Position numbers and translations under genes: made by a program. A stretch of DNA of 64,000 nucleotides, from contig NC_133043.1 of assembly GCF_048771995.1 (NCBI RefSeq), positions 8,202,501 through 8,266,500 on the forward strand, in the 5' to 3' direction. Shown in pieces: positions 11,401 through 23,400 of this stretch (its first letter is position 1; the number at the start of each line of letters is the position of its first letter). This DNA is from Taeniopygia guttata. Lineage: Eukaryota; Chordata; Aves; Passeriformes; Estrildidae. The notes beneath the pieces are model-generated. The model was given only the letters and a program-made list of their open reading frames with translations, had not been told where the DNA came from and did not search any database.

Positions 11401-14400
11401 CACCGGTGTCTCTCTTGTCCTAGTTCCCTTATGCTGCTCCACCTCCTCAGGAACCCGTGAAGACCCTCAGGAGCTTAATCAACATCCGCAAGGACACCCT
11501 GCGCCTGGTCAAGTGAGTGCTGGCACCCAGGGCCCCGGGGCACGGCCCCTGATGGGTGCTGCTGGGTGCTGCCAGGGCTGCTGGGTGCTGCCAGGGCTGC
11601 TGGGCACGGGGCTCTCATCCCAGCAGGATGGAGGGAGGGATGAGCTGCTGCCCTTCCCCTCCTGCATGCCAGCACAGGCAGTGCTGCAGGATTAGAGGAG
11701 CTTAGCGCTGCCTTTGAAGTTCTTGGCTTCTTCTTCCTCCCCCCCCTTCCAAAGGCTGTGCTGGAGGGAGGCTGGGCATTGCAGCAGGGCCAGGGGATGC
11801 GGGATTAGGGCTGAAATCTGTGAAACCTGCGGCACTTCCCAGCCTGCAGGCGTGACCCCGGCCATGCCAGGCACTCCTGTTGTGCCTCAGTGTCCCCTGA
11901 TGGAGGGCAGCAGCCCCTTCTGGTGCCGAGGGGATTCGTCCTGGAGCACCCCAAAGCCTGTCTCCTGGACCTGCTGTGCTCCCCAGGTGCTCGGAGGAGG
12001 TGAAGACCCCGGGGGAAGAAGTGAGCAAAGCCAAGGTGCACTACAACGTGGAGTTCACCTTCGACACGGACGCCCGTGTGGCCATAACCATCTACTACCA
12101 GGCAACTGAGGAATTCCAGAATGGGGTGGCGAGGTGAGGAGCCCCAGACAGGCCTGTGTCACCCCCCAGCTTGTCCCCCAGGCCTGATGGACATGGAGCC
12201 TCTCCCCTGAGGATCTTTCCTCTTCAGGACAGGAAACAGCTGAGGGTGGTGCTGAGATTGGAGGGGGCTCCTTGTTTCCCCCAGGTGCCACCACCGGGTC
12301 CTTGCCAACCTCTGCCACCTCCTTCCCTGTCACATCCTGCTCCCTCTTTTTACCTTCAGGTCAGAATTGAGACCAGGGAAAATAATTTTTCCCCCCCAAG
12401 ACCCCTCCAGCTTGGCTGTGGAGTTGTCCTGTCCCCTCCTATGCTGTGCTGGCTGCCCTGTGTATTCTTTACCCTGTGGATCATTTTAGCCTTTTTTAGA
12501 ACTTCTTACCTCAACCCCAAGAGGCATCTGGGAGGGGAGGATTGACACCCCCTCCTCCTCCCGTTTTCCTGGCATCTCAGTGATCTGGGGGGAGCAGGAG
12601 GGGTGTGGGGACACCCGTGGTGCCCTGACCCTGTCCTCTCTCCGTGGGACAGCTACACCCCCAGGGACAACAGCCTGCAGTCCGAGACGGTGCACTACAA
12701 GCGGGGGGTGTGCCAGCAGTTCTGTGTGCCCTCCCACACCATCGACCCCTCCGAGTGGAGCGAGGAGGAGGTGGGTGCCCCCAGCCCCCCATCATCCCTG
12801 CAGGTGGAGGTGGGGTGAAGCCTCAGCACTGCTCCATCTCACCAAGCCTCCCCTGTCTCTCTCCAGCTGGGCTTTGACCTGGACCGTGAGGTTTATCCCA
12901 TGGTGGTGCAGGCAGTGGTGGATGAAGGAGAGGGTGAGGAGGGGGTTCCTTGCTGGGATGGCCTTTCCCAGTTTGCTGGCATTGTGATGCCAGCTGGGCA
13001 GAGCCTCCTGCTTTTCCTGGCTGCTGCCGTGGCTCTGCCCGTCCCCCTGCCCGTCCCCTGAGCCCTGCATGTTCTTTGTGTCTTGCAGAGCACAGTGGGC
13101 ACTGCCACGTGCTGCTGGCCACCTTTGAGAAGGTAAGTGCCAAGTGGGGCATCCCCCTCCTCCTACCTCCATCACCCCCCAGGCACAAGAGCCTGGAGAA
13201 CCCCTGGGAATCAGGATGGTGCTGCTGGGCTGGGGATGTTTCAGGCTGCTCCTCAAATCCTGGGAATATTCCCTCATTTTAGGCACCCACTTCTAAGACA
13301 TTTGGGCTCAAATCCATCTTCCTTCCTCCAACAAGCTTTGCAGTGTGTGTGACCTCCCACAGCTACCTGGTGCTGGACTGTCAGGAAAAGCCAGAATTCC
13401 TACAAAATGGGCTTTTTGGGAGTGGGGAGGGAGCAGTGACAGCCACAGGGTGGGTGGGTGCTCTGGCACAGCAGCCCAGAGGTGCCACCCATGTGCTCTT
13501 TCCTCCCTCTAGCACAGTGATGGCACCTTCTGCGTGAAGCCCCTCAAGCAGAAGCAAGTGGTGAGTGTTGAGGTGTCCCTGCACACCCTGCAGGGGAGGC
13601 ACTGAGGGGTTTTGGGGGCCCAAAAGCCCCAGCCTTGCCCCTGCCTCCCAGGGAGTGCAGTTTCAAGGTTATCAATGCAAAGAGAGCCCCTGGATTTTGG
13701 GGGGAGGAGGACTGGCCCGAGCAGGGGGTGGGGGGGAGCTGCAGTGGCTCTGGGCAAGGTGTCTCTGCTCCTCACCCCTTCCCCATGGGATTGCAGGTGG
13801 ATGGTGTGAGCTACCTCCTGCAGGAGATCTACGGCATCGAGAACAAGTACAACACACAGGACTCCAAGGTGTGTGCCTGCATCCCCCTGCCTGCATCCCA
13901 GGGTCTTCCCTCATCCCTTCTTCCCTTCCCCTAGCTCAGGTTTGGCCACTGAAACGTGCTCAGGGCAAGAGTTTGCAGCACAGCACAGAGCTGGTGATGC
14001 CTGGGGACATTCTGTGTTGGCATCGAAGCTGCTGGAGGCAGAAAATGGAAGGATTGAGCTTTTCCCCCCATTCTTTGTGGTTTTTCCACCCCATTCTTAG
14101 ATGGGGCTTAGATGGGGAGCATGGGGCTCAAAGCATGGGGTGTGCCTTATGCTCTGCTCTTATATGTGAAAACTGGGGTGAAAGTTTGGCTTTCTGTTTC
14201 CTTTGGCCTCACTCCCAGTCTCCTGGAGGAGAGGAATAAAGTCCCAAGGGGTCATTTGAAGAGCAGACAGCTGATGGACACAGTCAGAACTCTCTCTGAG
14301 CACTCAGCCAGTGTTTTAGAGCCCCCACCCTGGTGCCACGTGGGCTGAGCAGTTCCCTCTGTGCCCTGGGCAGGTGGCCGAGGACGAGGTGAGCGACAAC

Positions 14401-17400
14401 AGCGCCGAGTGTGTGGTTTGCCTGTCGGACGTCCGGGACACGCTGATCCTGCCCTGCCGCCACCTCTGCCTCTGCAACACCTGCGCCGACACCCTGCGCT
14501 ACCAGGCCAACAACTGCCCCATCTGCAGGCTGCGTGAGCCCGGGGGGGCTGGCAGAGCTGGGAGTGGGCTGGCATCTCTGGGAATGGACTGGCAGCTCTG
14601 GGAATGGGCTGGCAGCTCTAGGAATGGGCTGGCAGCGCTGGGAATGGGCTGGCAGCTCTGGGAATGGGCTGGTATCTCTAGGAATGGGCTGGCATCTCTG
14701 GGAATGGGGTGGCAGCTCTGGGAATGGGCTGGCATCTCTGGGAATGGGCTGGTATCTGTAGGAATGGACTGGCATCTCTAGGAATGGGCTGGCAGCTCTG
14801 GGAATGGGCTGGCAGCTCTGGGAATGGACTGGCGTCTCTAGCAATGGACTGGCATCTCTAGGAATGGGCTGGCATCTCTAGGAATGGGCTGGCATCTCTA
14901 GGAATGGGATAGCATCTCTAGGAATGGGCTGGCAGCGCTGGGAATGGGCTGGCAGCTCTGGGAATGGGCTGGCATCTCTAGGAATGGGCTGACAGCTCTG
15001 GGAATGGGATAGCATCTCTGGGAATGGGCTGGCAGCTCTGGGAACGGGCTGGCATCTCTGGGAATGGGCTAGCAGCTCTGGGAATGGGCTAGCAGCTCTG
15101 GGAATGGGCTGGCATCTCTGGCAACGGACTGGTATCTCTAGGAATGGGCTGGCATCTCTGGGAATGGGCTGGCATCTCCCACTCTCCAGCTCTGCAGTCC
15201 CTCCAGCCCCACTGGGGATGCCCCTCTTGGGAAACAGGGTGTCATTTTTTGACAGGTCTCCTTTCCATGCCTAGTTTTCATCCCTCCCTTTTTTCCCTGC
15301 TGCCACAGCTTTCCGAGCCTTGCTTCAAATCCGAGCCATGAGGAAAAAGCTGGGCCCGCTCTCCCCCACCAGCTTCAACCCCATCATCGCCCCGCAGACC
15401 TCCGACTCCGAGGAGCACTCGGTCAGTGCCTGGCTGAAGGTGGGACCCTGGCCTCTTCCTCCAGGATGGGGAGGTTTGGGGATCTGTGTGTCTCTGAGGA
15501 TTTATTGCAAATTCATCTTGCAAAAAAAAAAAAAAAAAAGAAAAAAGAAAAAAAAAAAAAGAAAATGAAAAAAGGTTTTTGGCTGGGTGTCCATTCTCTA
15601 GGTTTGAGCTTCTTCCTGAGCCATCTTGGTCCCACTGGGAGTGAGGGGATCAGCAAAATGGCCCAGGGAGGATCCTCATCCTGTTAGAGTTCAGGATCTC
15701 ACATAATCACGGGATATGATTATCTGCAGGTGCTTTTGTTGAGAGCTCTGGGAATCAGGGGAACACACCCAAATCTTACTCCGACACGGCTTTCAAGCTG
15801 AACGTATTTTATATTCTATCATATAAATTATTAAACTTATATTGTTCTATTGTATACATTGACATGAGTTTCTCATTATCTTTCTTAGGCCCCTGACCAC
15901 AGTTTCTCATTATTAGTCTTACAATTAAACAGTAATTATATTTAATTACTAAACAATCATCCCATCTAACAATTATATCACTTATCATGTACTAGCTACA
16001 CAGGTGCAGTTCTAGCAAGGTACAAGGTCTTCCTGTACTTAGGGTATTTATTTGTCTTTTCAGGGCCTACTAAGCTTAATTTTCCTTTTAACCCTAAATC
16101 CCCATGATTTTAAACCCCTTTTACTATCAACCCCGCGTCCCCCTCTCCGCAGTCCTCGGAGAACATCCCGCCGGGTTACGAGGTGGTGTCGCTGCTGGAG
16201 GCGCTCAATGGGCCGCTGACACCGTCACCGGCAGCGCTGCCCCCACGGGCATTGGGGGACCCCCCGGGCGTGGGGACCCTGCCCTCCTACGGCACCGATG
16301 GCCCCCTGCCCCCCCTGCGGGGCCTGGCACCCCTCGAGCGCCTGCCCGACTGCGGCCCCCCGGGACTCAAGCTGAAGAAGAGCATCTCCAAGTGAGTGCC
16401 AGGGTGGGTACGGGGGGCTGGGGGTGCTCTGGAGGCTGTGGGCACGGGTGAATCCGTCTGCTTTGCCCCTTTGGCCAGGTCCATCTCACAGAACTCCTCC
16501 ATCCTGCCCGAAGAGGAGGATGAGAAGTCGTGCACTGAGTCTGAGCTGAGGGTCTCCAGGAGGAGATCCCCAGCCCGGCATGAGGAGGTGAGCACTGTCC
16601 AAAACATGCTGGTGGGGCAGCAGGTTTGGAGGAGGCCTGGGACTGGAGAGACTGGCTGCGGTTGCCCCTTCTGGCTCTTCCTCCATCCATGAGAATGCCT
16701 GGAGGAGATGGGCCGTCCATGCTGAGTATCTCCTATCCCATCCTTCCTGTGGACTCCTCTTCCAGGAATGTGGTGCAACGCCAGAGAGTGAAAACCTCAC
16801 CCTGTCATCATCAGGAGCCATTGACCAGTCCTCGTGCACTGGGACACCCCTGTCCTCCACCATCTCGTCCCCAGAAGGTACAGCATGGAGGGGCTCACAG
16901 GCACTGGCAGGGCAGCAGAGCGGCATCGTGATCTCAGGACTGTCACACTGTGGCATGGCCCCTTCTTACCCTGCCATGGTGTCACCTCTCCTTTGTCACC
17001 TGTAGACCTGGAGATGGGGGTCATGGGGGCACTCATCATGCCTGTTTTGTCACCCTGTAGACCCAGAAACAGGGAGCTGTAAGCCATGGGGACCTGCTGC
17101 TGGCAGCTTTGCACGCATCACATCCCCATGGCATGCAGCGAGTTCTTCCTCTGCACCTCACTCCTCCTCATTAGCCCCTCTTCCTTCAGTGGGTGCTGTG
17201 CCATGACTCCCACCAGTGGGTGGGGGGGTCCAGCGGCCCCCTCAGCCCCTGCTCTCCCCCAGAGCCTGTGAGCAGCAGCCTGGCTCAGTCCGTCATGTCC
17301 ATGGCCTCCTCCCAGAGCCAGCACTCCCAGCTCAGCACCGACACTGTGTCCTCCATGTCTGGCTCCTACATCGCCCCTGGCACAGAGGAGGAAGAGGAGG

Positions 17401-20400
17401 AGGAGGAGGAAGAGGAGGGGGACATGCTCCCCTCGCCCACGGCCGCCAGCGCCACAGCCTCTGATGGAGAGGTGGGGACTGGGGCTTGTTGGGGGAGCCC
17501 AGGCTTGAGAGCTTCCCCATGGGATCTAACTCCTCCTCCAAAACCACTGGCACCCGACTTTTCTTTTTGTTTTCCTTCCCTCTTTCCCGCCTTCCTTCTA
17601 CAGTCAACACCTGTGGAGTCCCCAGATCTGAATTTTGTCAGCATTTCTGCCGAGGAGCGCGATGCCGAGGTACCCGTAACCATCCCACGAGGAGCTGGGA
17701 GCTGTGGTGTCACCCAGCACCGAGGGGGGATCCCAGCTGAGGTGTCACCCAGCACTGAGGGGGGATCCCAGCTGAGGTGTCACCCAGCACTGAGGGGGGA
17801 TCCCAGCTGAGGTGTCACCCAGCACCGAGGTGGGATCCCAGCTGAGGTGTCACCCAGCACTGAGGGGGGATCCCAGCTGTGGTGTCACCCAGCACTGAGG
17901 GGGGATCCCAGCTGAGGTGTCACCCAGCACCGAGGGGGGATCCCAGCTGTGCCCATGAAGGGGGAAGCTGGGCAGCTGGCACCACATTCCCCCAGAGCTG
18001 GGCTGGGGAACAGTCTGCCCACGCATCCATGTCCCTGTGGGCTGCCCTGGGGATGGATGGGGCCTTGGGGCTGTGCCCCACTGATCCATGGACTCCCCGG
18101 GGCCAGGGATGTTCCCCCAAAGGGACCTGGGGACAGCCTCTGGCACAGCCCCGGGCTAACACTCGCTGCCTCTCGCCTGTGCCACAGGGCAACGATGTGC
18201 TGGAGGACGAGGACGCCTCTCCCACGCAGGAAGACGGTAAAAGGCCCTGGGTCGCTGCTGTCCCCTTGCTTTCAGCTCACTGTCACAGCGAGTGGGGGGT
18301 GCTGTGCTGTCCCCAGCTCCCCGCTGCCATCAGGGAGAGCCCTGGGGACCCCACGGGCGCTGGAGGCAGAGGAACATCTGCCACAGTGGGGACACCCACG
18401 GGGGGCTGAACACCAGTGGGAGGGGGAGCCAGCCAGCCACGGGGACCCCGAGAGCTCAGTGTGGGACATGGAGCAGGCCGTGGTTGGTGTGCAGGACCCA
18501 GTGGTTTTTCCAAGGAGCCAAATGGGAAAGAGGTTTCTTTCTCTCTGTGTTTTTTCCCTCGCCAAGGTCTTTTCTCACGTCTCTGAAACTGTCCCCTGTA
18601 GAAATCAGTGTCTGGGCTGATTCCCATAGGAAGGGGCTGCAGAGCTGTTCCCTCTGGGATGCTTTCCTCACTTTCTTTGGCCTGTCCTCAACGTGCTTTT
18701 GCAAGTCAACACATGCACATCGAGGGCTCCTCTCACCTCCTCCCTTGAGCTCAGACAGCCAAGGAAAGAGGTGGTCACCTCCATGCCATCGGCCACCATC
18801 TGCCCTGGATTGCTTTTGGGCAACAGGGAGGCCCACAGTGTGCCCCTCCCACATTTCCAAGTCTCTTTTTTTAGCAAAAATATGAAAAAACTTATTTCCC
18901 CATCCAAGCCGGACGCTCAGCCAAGCTGGAAAGCAGGAACACCCATGGAACACCCATCCCCAAATCATGGCCTCTGACCTGCAGAGAGGCTCGTGCTGAT
19001 GGGGAAACTCAAGTATAACACGTAGGAGCAACCAGGGGTTGTGGTGGACATCCATGGGCACCCAACAACTCTGGGAGCAGGATGGCCTTTCTCCTTAGGA
19101 CACAGTCCTGTTCTCAGCAGGGCTAGTGGAATGTTTGGGAACATCCCTCCTGAGGTTCAGTCACCTGCATCTGATGGATGCAGGTAAGAACCTGGGGGCT
19201 GTTCTCTTGTAGAAGCGATGCTAAGAAGCAGAGTTACCTCCTTCATCCCTAAAAGCCTCCATCCCCCCTGCAAAAGCTTGGCTACGGCTTCTTTTGCCCC
19301 ACGCATCCAGCTACTGTCTCTTCCCGGCATCCACGCAGCTCTCACTGCACCGCTGGTGCTGGAGAGGCTCCTGCAGGAGGTGATGGGTGCCACCACAGCC
19401 TGGCTGTGCCAGAGGGAAGGTTTGGCTGAACCCTGGGCAGGTTCATGCTCGCGCCCGTGGCCGCATCGCCGCTGTTGCGCTGCCCTCCGATGCGGCCGGT
19501 GCGAGGAAAGGAGCAGCTGGGGCTGTGCCCAGGTGTTATTGTCCACTCTTCACCCGCTCCCACCCCGATGCATCGTTTCTGTGTCATGTTTTGTTTTGAA
19601 AGAGGCTGGGGAGGGGAGAGGAGAAGCCCCAGAAATCCCACCCCCCAGTGCACAAAGGCGACGTCGAGCCCCAGCGCGGCCGCGGCGTTAACTGCCTTAA
19701 CTCCCTTCCAGGCCCGAGGACAGGCGCTTTCCTCGGTCTGAGGTGTGACAATAACAATGACATGGGCATCGCACACGTGAAAGCGCTGGACAATAAACTG
19801 TGCTCTGAGGCCTGCTTACCTGGTGAGTGGCCGTCTGCTGAACATGAACTTGGGGTGGGGGGGACAGTTCCACTCTTCCCTGCATCCCCCTAGCCCTTTG
19901 CATCCATCCCTCCTCCTCTCCCATCGCTGTCATTCCCACCATCCTGGCCACTGCCATCCCTGCCAGGCTGTCCTCACTGCACCCCTCCACCCTTCCCTCT
20001 GTGGGGCTGAGCACCAGCCATAGGTCAGGGTGGCCTGTCCAGACTGGGATGTCCCCAGACTTGCTCTGCTGGGATTCTCTGTCCCTTGGCCAGGGGGCTG
20101 CTGGCACCTCAGGAGGCACCAGTCCTCCTTAGGAAGGTGGTTGTGTGGCACAGCTGTAGCCTGGTACAGGCTTGTGGTGGGCACAGCAGTATTTTGGGTT
20201 GGGATGTGATCCACAGGCAGTCCAGCTGTCCAGCAGGAGCTGCCTGCCTTCTCCTCCAAGGCCAGGGAGATGGGGTGTGTCCGCCAGGTCATCTTTCTAC
20301 AGAGCCCCAGCATTCATCTGTCTTTCCCATTTCTTCATGATTTCTCCCCCACCCTCCTTCCACTTTTGTTTCCTCCCAGCCTCTCTCCATCCCTTTTTTT

Positions 20401-23400
20401 TCTTCTTTCCCCCCCAGGCTCCTCTGTCTGTGTGAAAGTTCATGTTCGCTCTGTGCCAACACGATTTTCTCCACCCACGCTTGTGCCCCTTCCCTGCCCA
20501 GAGTTGCCCAGAGGTGACAAATGTATTGAACACCCCTGGCCCCTGTGTGGAAGGGGGCAGTGGGCTGGGGACCCTGCCCGGCCCTGCAGGCTCTGCTTCC
20601 TCAGCCTGTGTGTGGGGCAACGGGCCAAAAACCAAAATAACCCCCTCCGTGGGGTCTCAGTCAATACATTTGTGGACAAGCTGAAAGCAACTCTGCCTGT
20701 GCCTTGCCACTTCAGCTGACTTTGTGGCAGGTCCCAGACTTGCAGCAGGTGCTGGAGAGCCAAGAGGGTGGGTGAAACCCACTGGAGGGAGGGGAAATCC
20801 TTTCTTCTCCCCTGCTCCTTTGGGAAAGCCTCCTCTCCTGCTGCCTTGCCTGTTCCTGGTGGTTTCTGTGCTGGAGAAACACGGCTGAGGCTCTTGGCGA
20901 GGAACAGGCACCTGCAACAAAAGCTCTGTGTCCTCTCCATCACCCTCTGTCAGCAGCTGGCTGAGTCCTGCTGGCCTGGGGGGGGCTGGGGAAGGAGCTG
21001 GGGGTGTCCCAGCAGCACCTCTGCTTTGCTGGGGGGCCTGGCAAAGCATCCCCGGGCTGTGGCAGCAGCCAAAGCCAGCCTTGACTGCATCCCTCTTGGT
21101 TGTGCTGGGGGGAGGATGAGGAAGGGGGAGCTTTGCAGCCCAGATGGCTCCAGCACAGGGTCAGATTCTTGCTCTGCTGTGAGGTGTGCACTGGCCTTGT
21201 CCCCTGCCTGGGCTGGCGTGCAGGAGCTGAGCCCAGCCAAGGATGTCCTCTCCATCCTTTGGCCACCACAGCTGTCCGTGTGTCCGGCAGCTGCAGCCCT
21301 CAGCACGAGCTGTGCTGCATGAGAGGGGTGATCCAGCCTCGGCATTTGTGGGGAAAAGCTGAGGAGGTGCAGAGTGGAGGCTTTGGGGCTGTCCATGGTC
21401 CCCTGGGAATGGCAGAAACGATGTTCTCCATCCCTTTTCAGTCGCTGTAGGATATGAGGCATTTTTTCCACATAATAATGGGCAATGATCATTGTTTTCT
21501 GACTTTCCTTTTTGAGTTGTACCAGTTTGTGTAGATCAGGATGTTCCAGCAGTTTTTAGCCAGTTTTTAACAATCCATTCCAGTAGGAGTTGTGGACAAA
21601 GTGTCATATAAAACATCTAGCCTACATTTTGGTGCACAGTTTTTGGTAGGGAGTAGCTGAAGTCACACTCTGCTCTACAGGTGAAGTTACAAATATGTGG
21701 ATTGAAGCTGCTAACAAAGCTGTATCTTTGTGTCACCCACTGTTCAATTGTCACAAGGGGTTCTTAGACAGACACCCCCTTATCTTATGGACACTGGGAC
21801 GGGTTCAGTGTCATTATCAGGAGACATTTCTAGATGATAGGCACAGTTCTGTGTCCAAACACACAGCTTAGGCTATCAAAATATTAATTTCACTTATAAA
21901 TCCCTGTCATTCTCTCACAACACAGCAATCTACATCAGTGGTTTGCCATGCAGGTGTGTGATTATTCTTAAAAGCCCATGCTCAGTGCTCCAGTGGATCT
22001 AATCCCATTCCTACCACAAGGATTTGGTGCAAGTCTCTTGAGCAGTCTCCAAGCTGGTGGCATTTGATAATGATGTTTTTGTCCTCTCTCTAATGGATGA
22101 AGGTGCAGGACGTGGTTCCTCAAAGCTTCTTTTGAAATATCTGCAGATTTTAATCTGGTGGGAAAGAGCTTTGTGAGGAGGCAGAAGTCCACATTGCAGG
22201 GATTTTAGGACACGAGGTTTAACTAAAACCTTACGTGGATCCTGCAGAGCACGAGTTACAGGGGCTGTCCCCAGCGTTCAGAGCATCCTCTGGCCACAGC
22301 CTCTGCTGGGGGCAGGGTGGAAAAACAGCTTTGGAAAGAGAAAATGGGGAGAGACATGTGCCAGAAAGGCTGGCACCGAGGTGGGGGGGCTGGGGAGCTG
22401 CTGTGGAGAACCTGAAATCCCCTGAGGGCTGCTGCTGGTTTAAAGCCAGAGATGCTCGGCGCTGTGAGCAGTGAGGCGAGCTGGTTGGGTTTCACCAGGA
22501 TGGGACTGGGATGTGCCCAGGGCCCTGACAGCAGGGCAGACCCCTCCAGCAGCACCAGGGGTGGGAGATGGTGGGCACAGGGCTGATGCCCTGCTCCAGG
22601 GCCGGACCGTGTCCTGCTGCCCCAGCCCTGCTCCTCGGCTGAGCAGAGCTGTGTCTGTGCACTGGAGCACTGCAGTGACTGAGGCAATATCAAGCTCTTA
22701 ATGGGATTTCCGTGTGCGTGTACGTGTGCTCCTGTTTAATTATCCATTCCCCCCGGGATCTGCAGACTTACCGTGCCTCGCTCTCCAGCCTGAGCTCGCC
22801 ATGAAAAGCCACTCGAAATGGCAGCTGTCGCCTCCCATAAATCAGCAGGCAGCAGGATTTTGTTGCTCCCCCTCTGGGAAAGCCTCAGCCCTTGGCCTTG
22901 GCGTGGCCTCACACAGTCCTTCCAGCTCAGAGCTGCCCTGGGCACAGGGCTTAACCTGGCTGGAGGGTGCAGCCAAGCTGCCTTAGGGGTGCACCCCTTC
23001 CTAAGGGCACCACGCAGCCTCTGATGGGTTTGGAGGTGGGACACAAGCCCGGGGCCGAGCTCTGCCATCCCCCTGCCCCAGCTGAAGGCTGCTGCCTGGA
23101 CTGGGAGCCTGCAGCTGGAGAGGAGGCACGCGGGGACCCAGCTGCCCCCACACCACAAGCATGTCCACCCCTCAGCTCCCCTTGGCACCCAACCCCGGGG
23201 GCTCCACGCATGGGGACCCCTCACCCCGTGCCCAGCGGCAGCTCCCCCATCTCCCAGACCCGTTCACAGGCGACGAGACCCCCGGTCACCCGCTCGTGTG
23301 CATGTCCCCGTGTCCCCGCGCCGCTCCCACCTTCACCATGTGCCTTCTGGTCTCTCCTGCCACGCAGCCGCCGTGCCGGACTCCTGCCCCATTAACATTG

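Noticed and set aside
14534-14781. Read-through of RNF157 exon 10 into the minisatellite
   Set aside because: A strong donor (GTGAGC) ends the exon after the RING, and exon 11 continues the conserved protein in phase.
20418-20680. Possible RNF157 exon after CCCCCCCAG, reading GSSVCVKVHV
   Set aside because: The acceptor and phase are acceptable but the peptide matches nothing in the family, and the exon at 23852 fits better.
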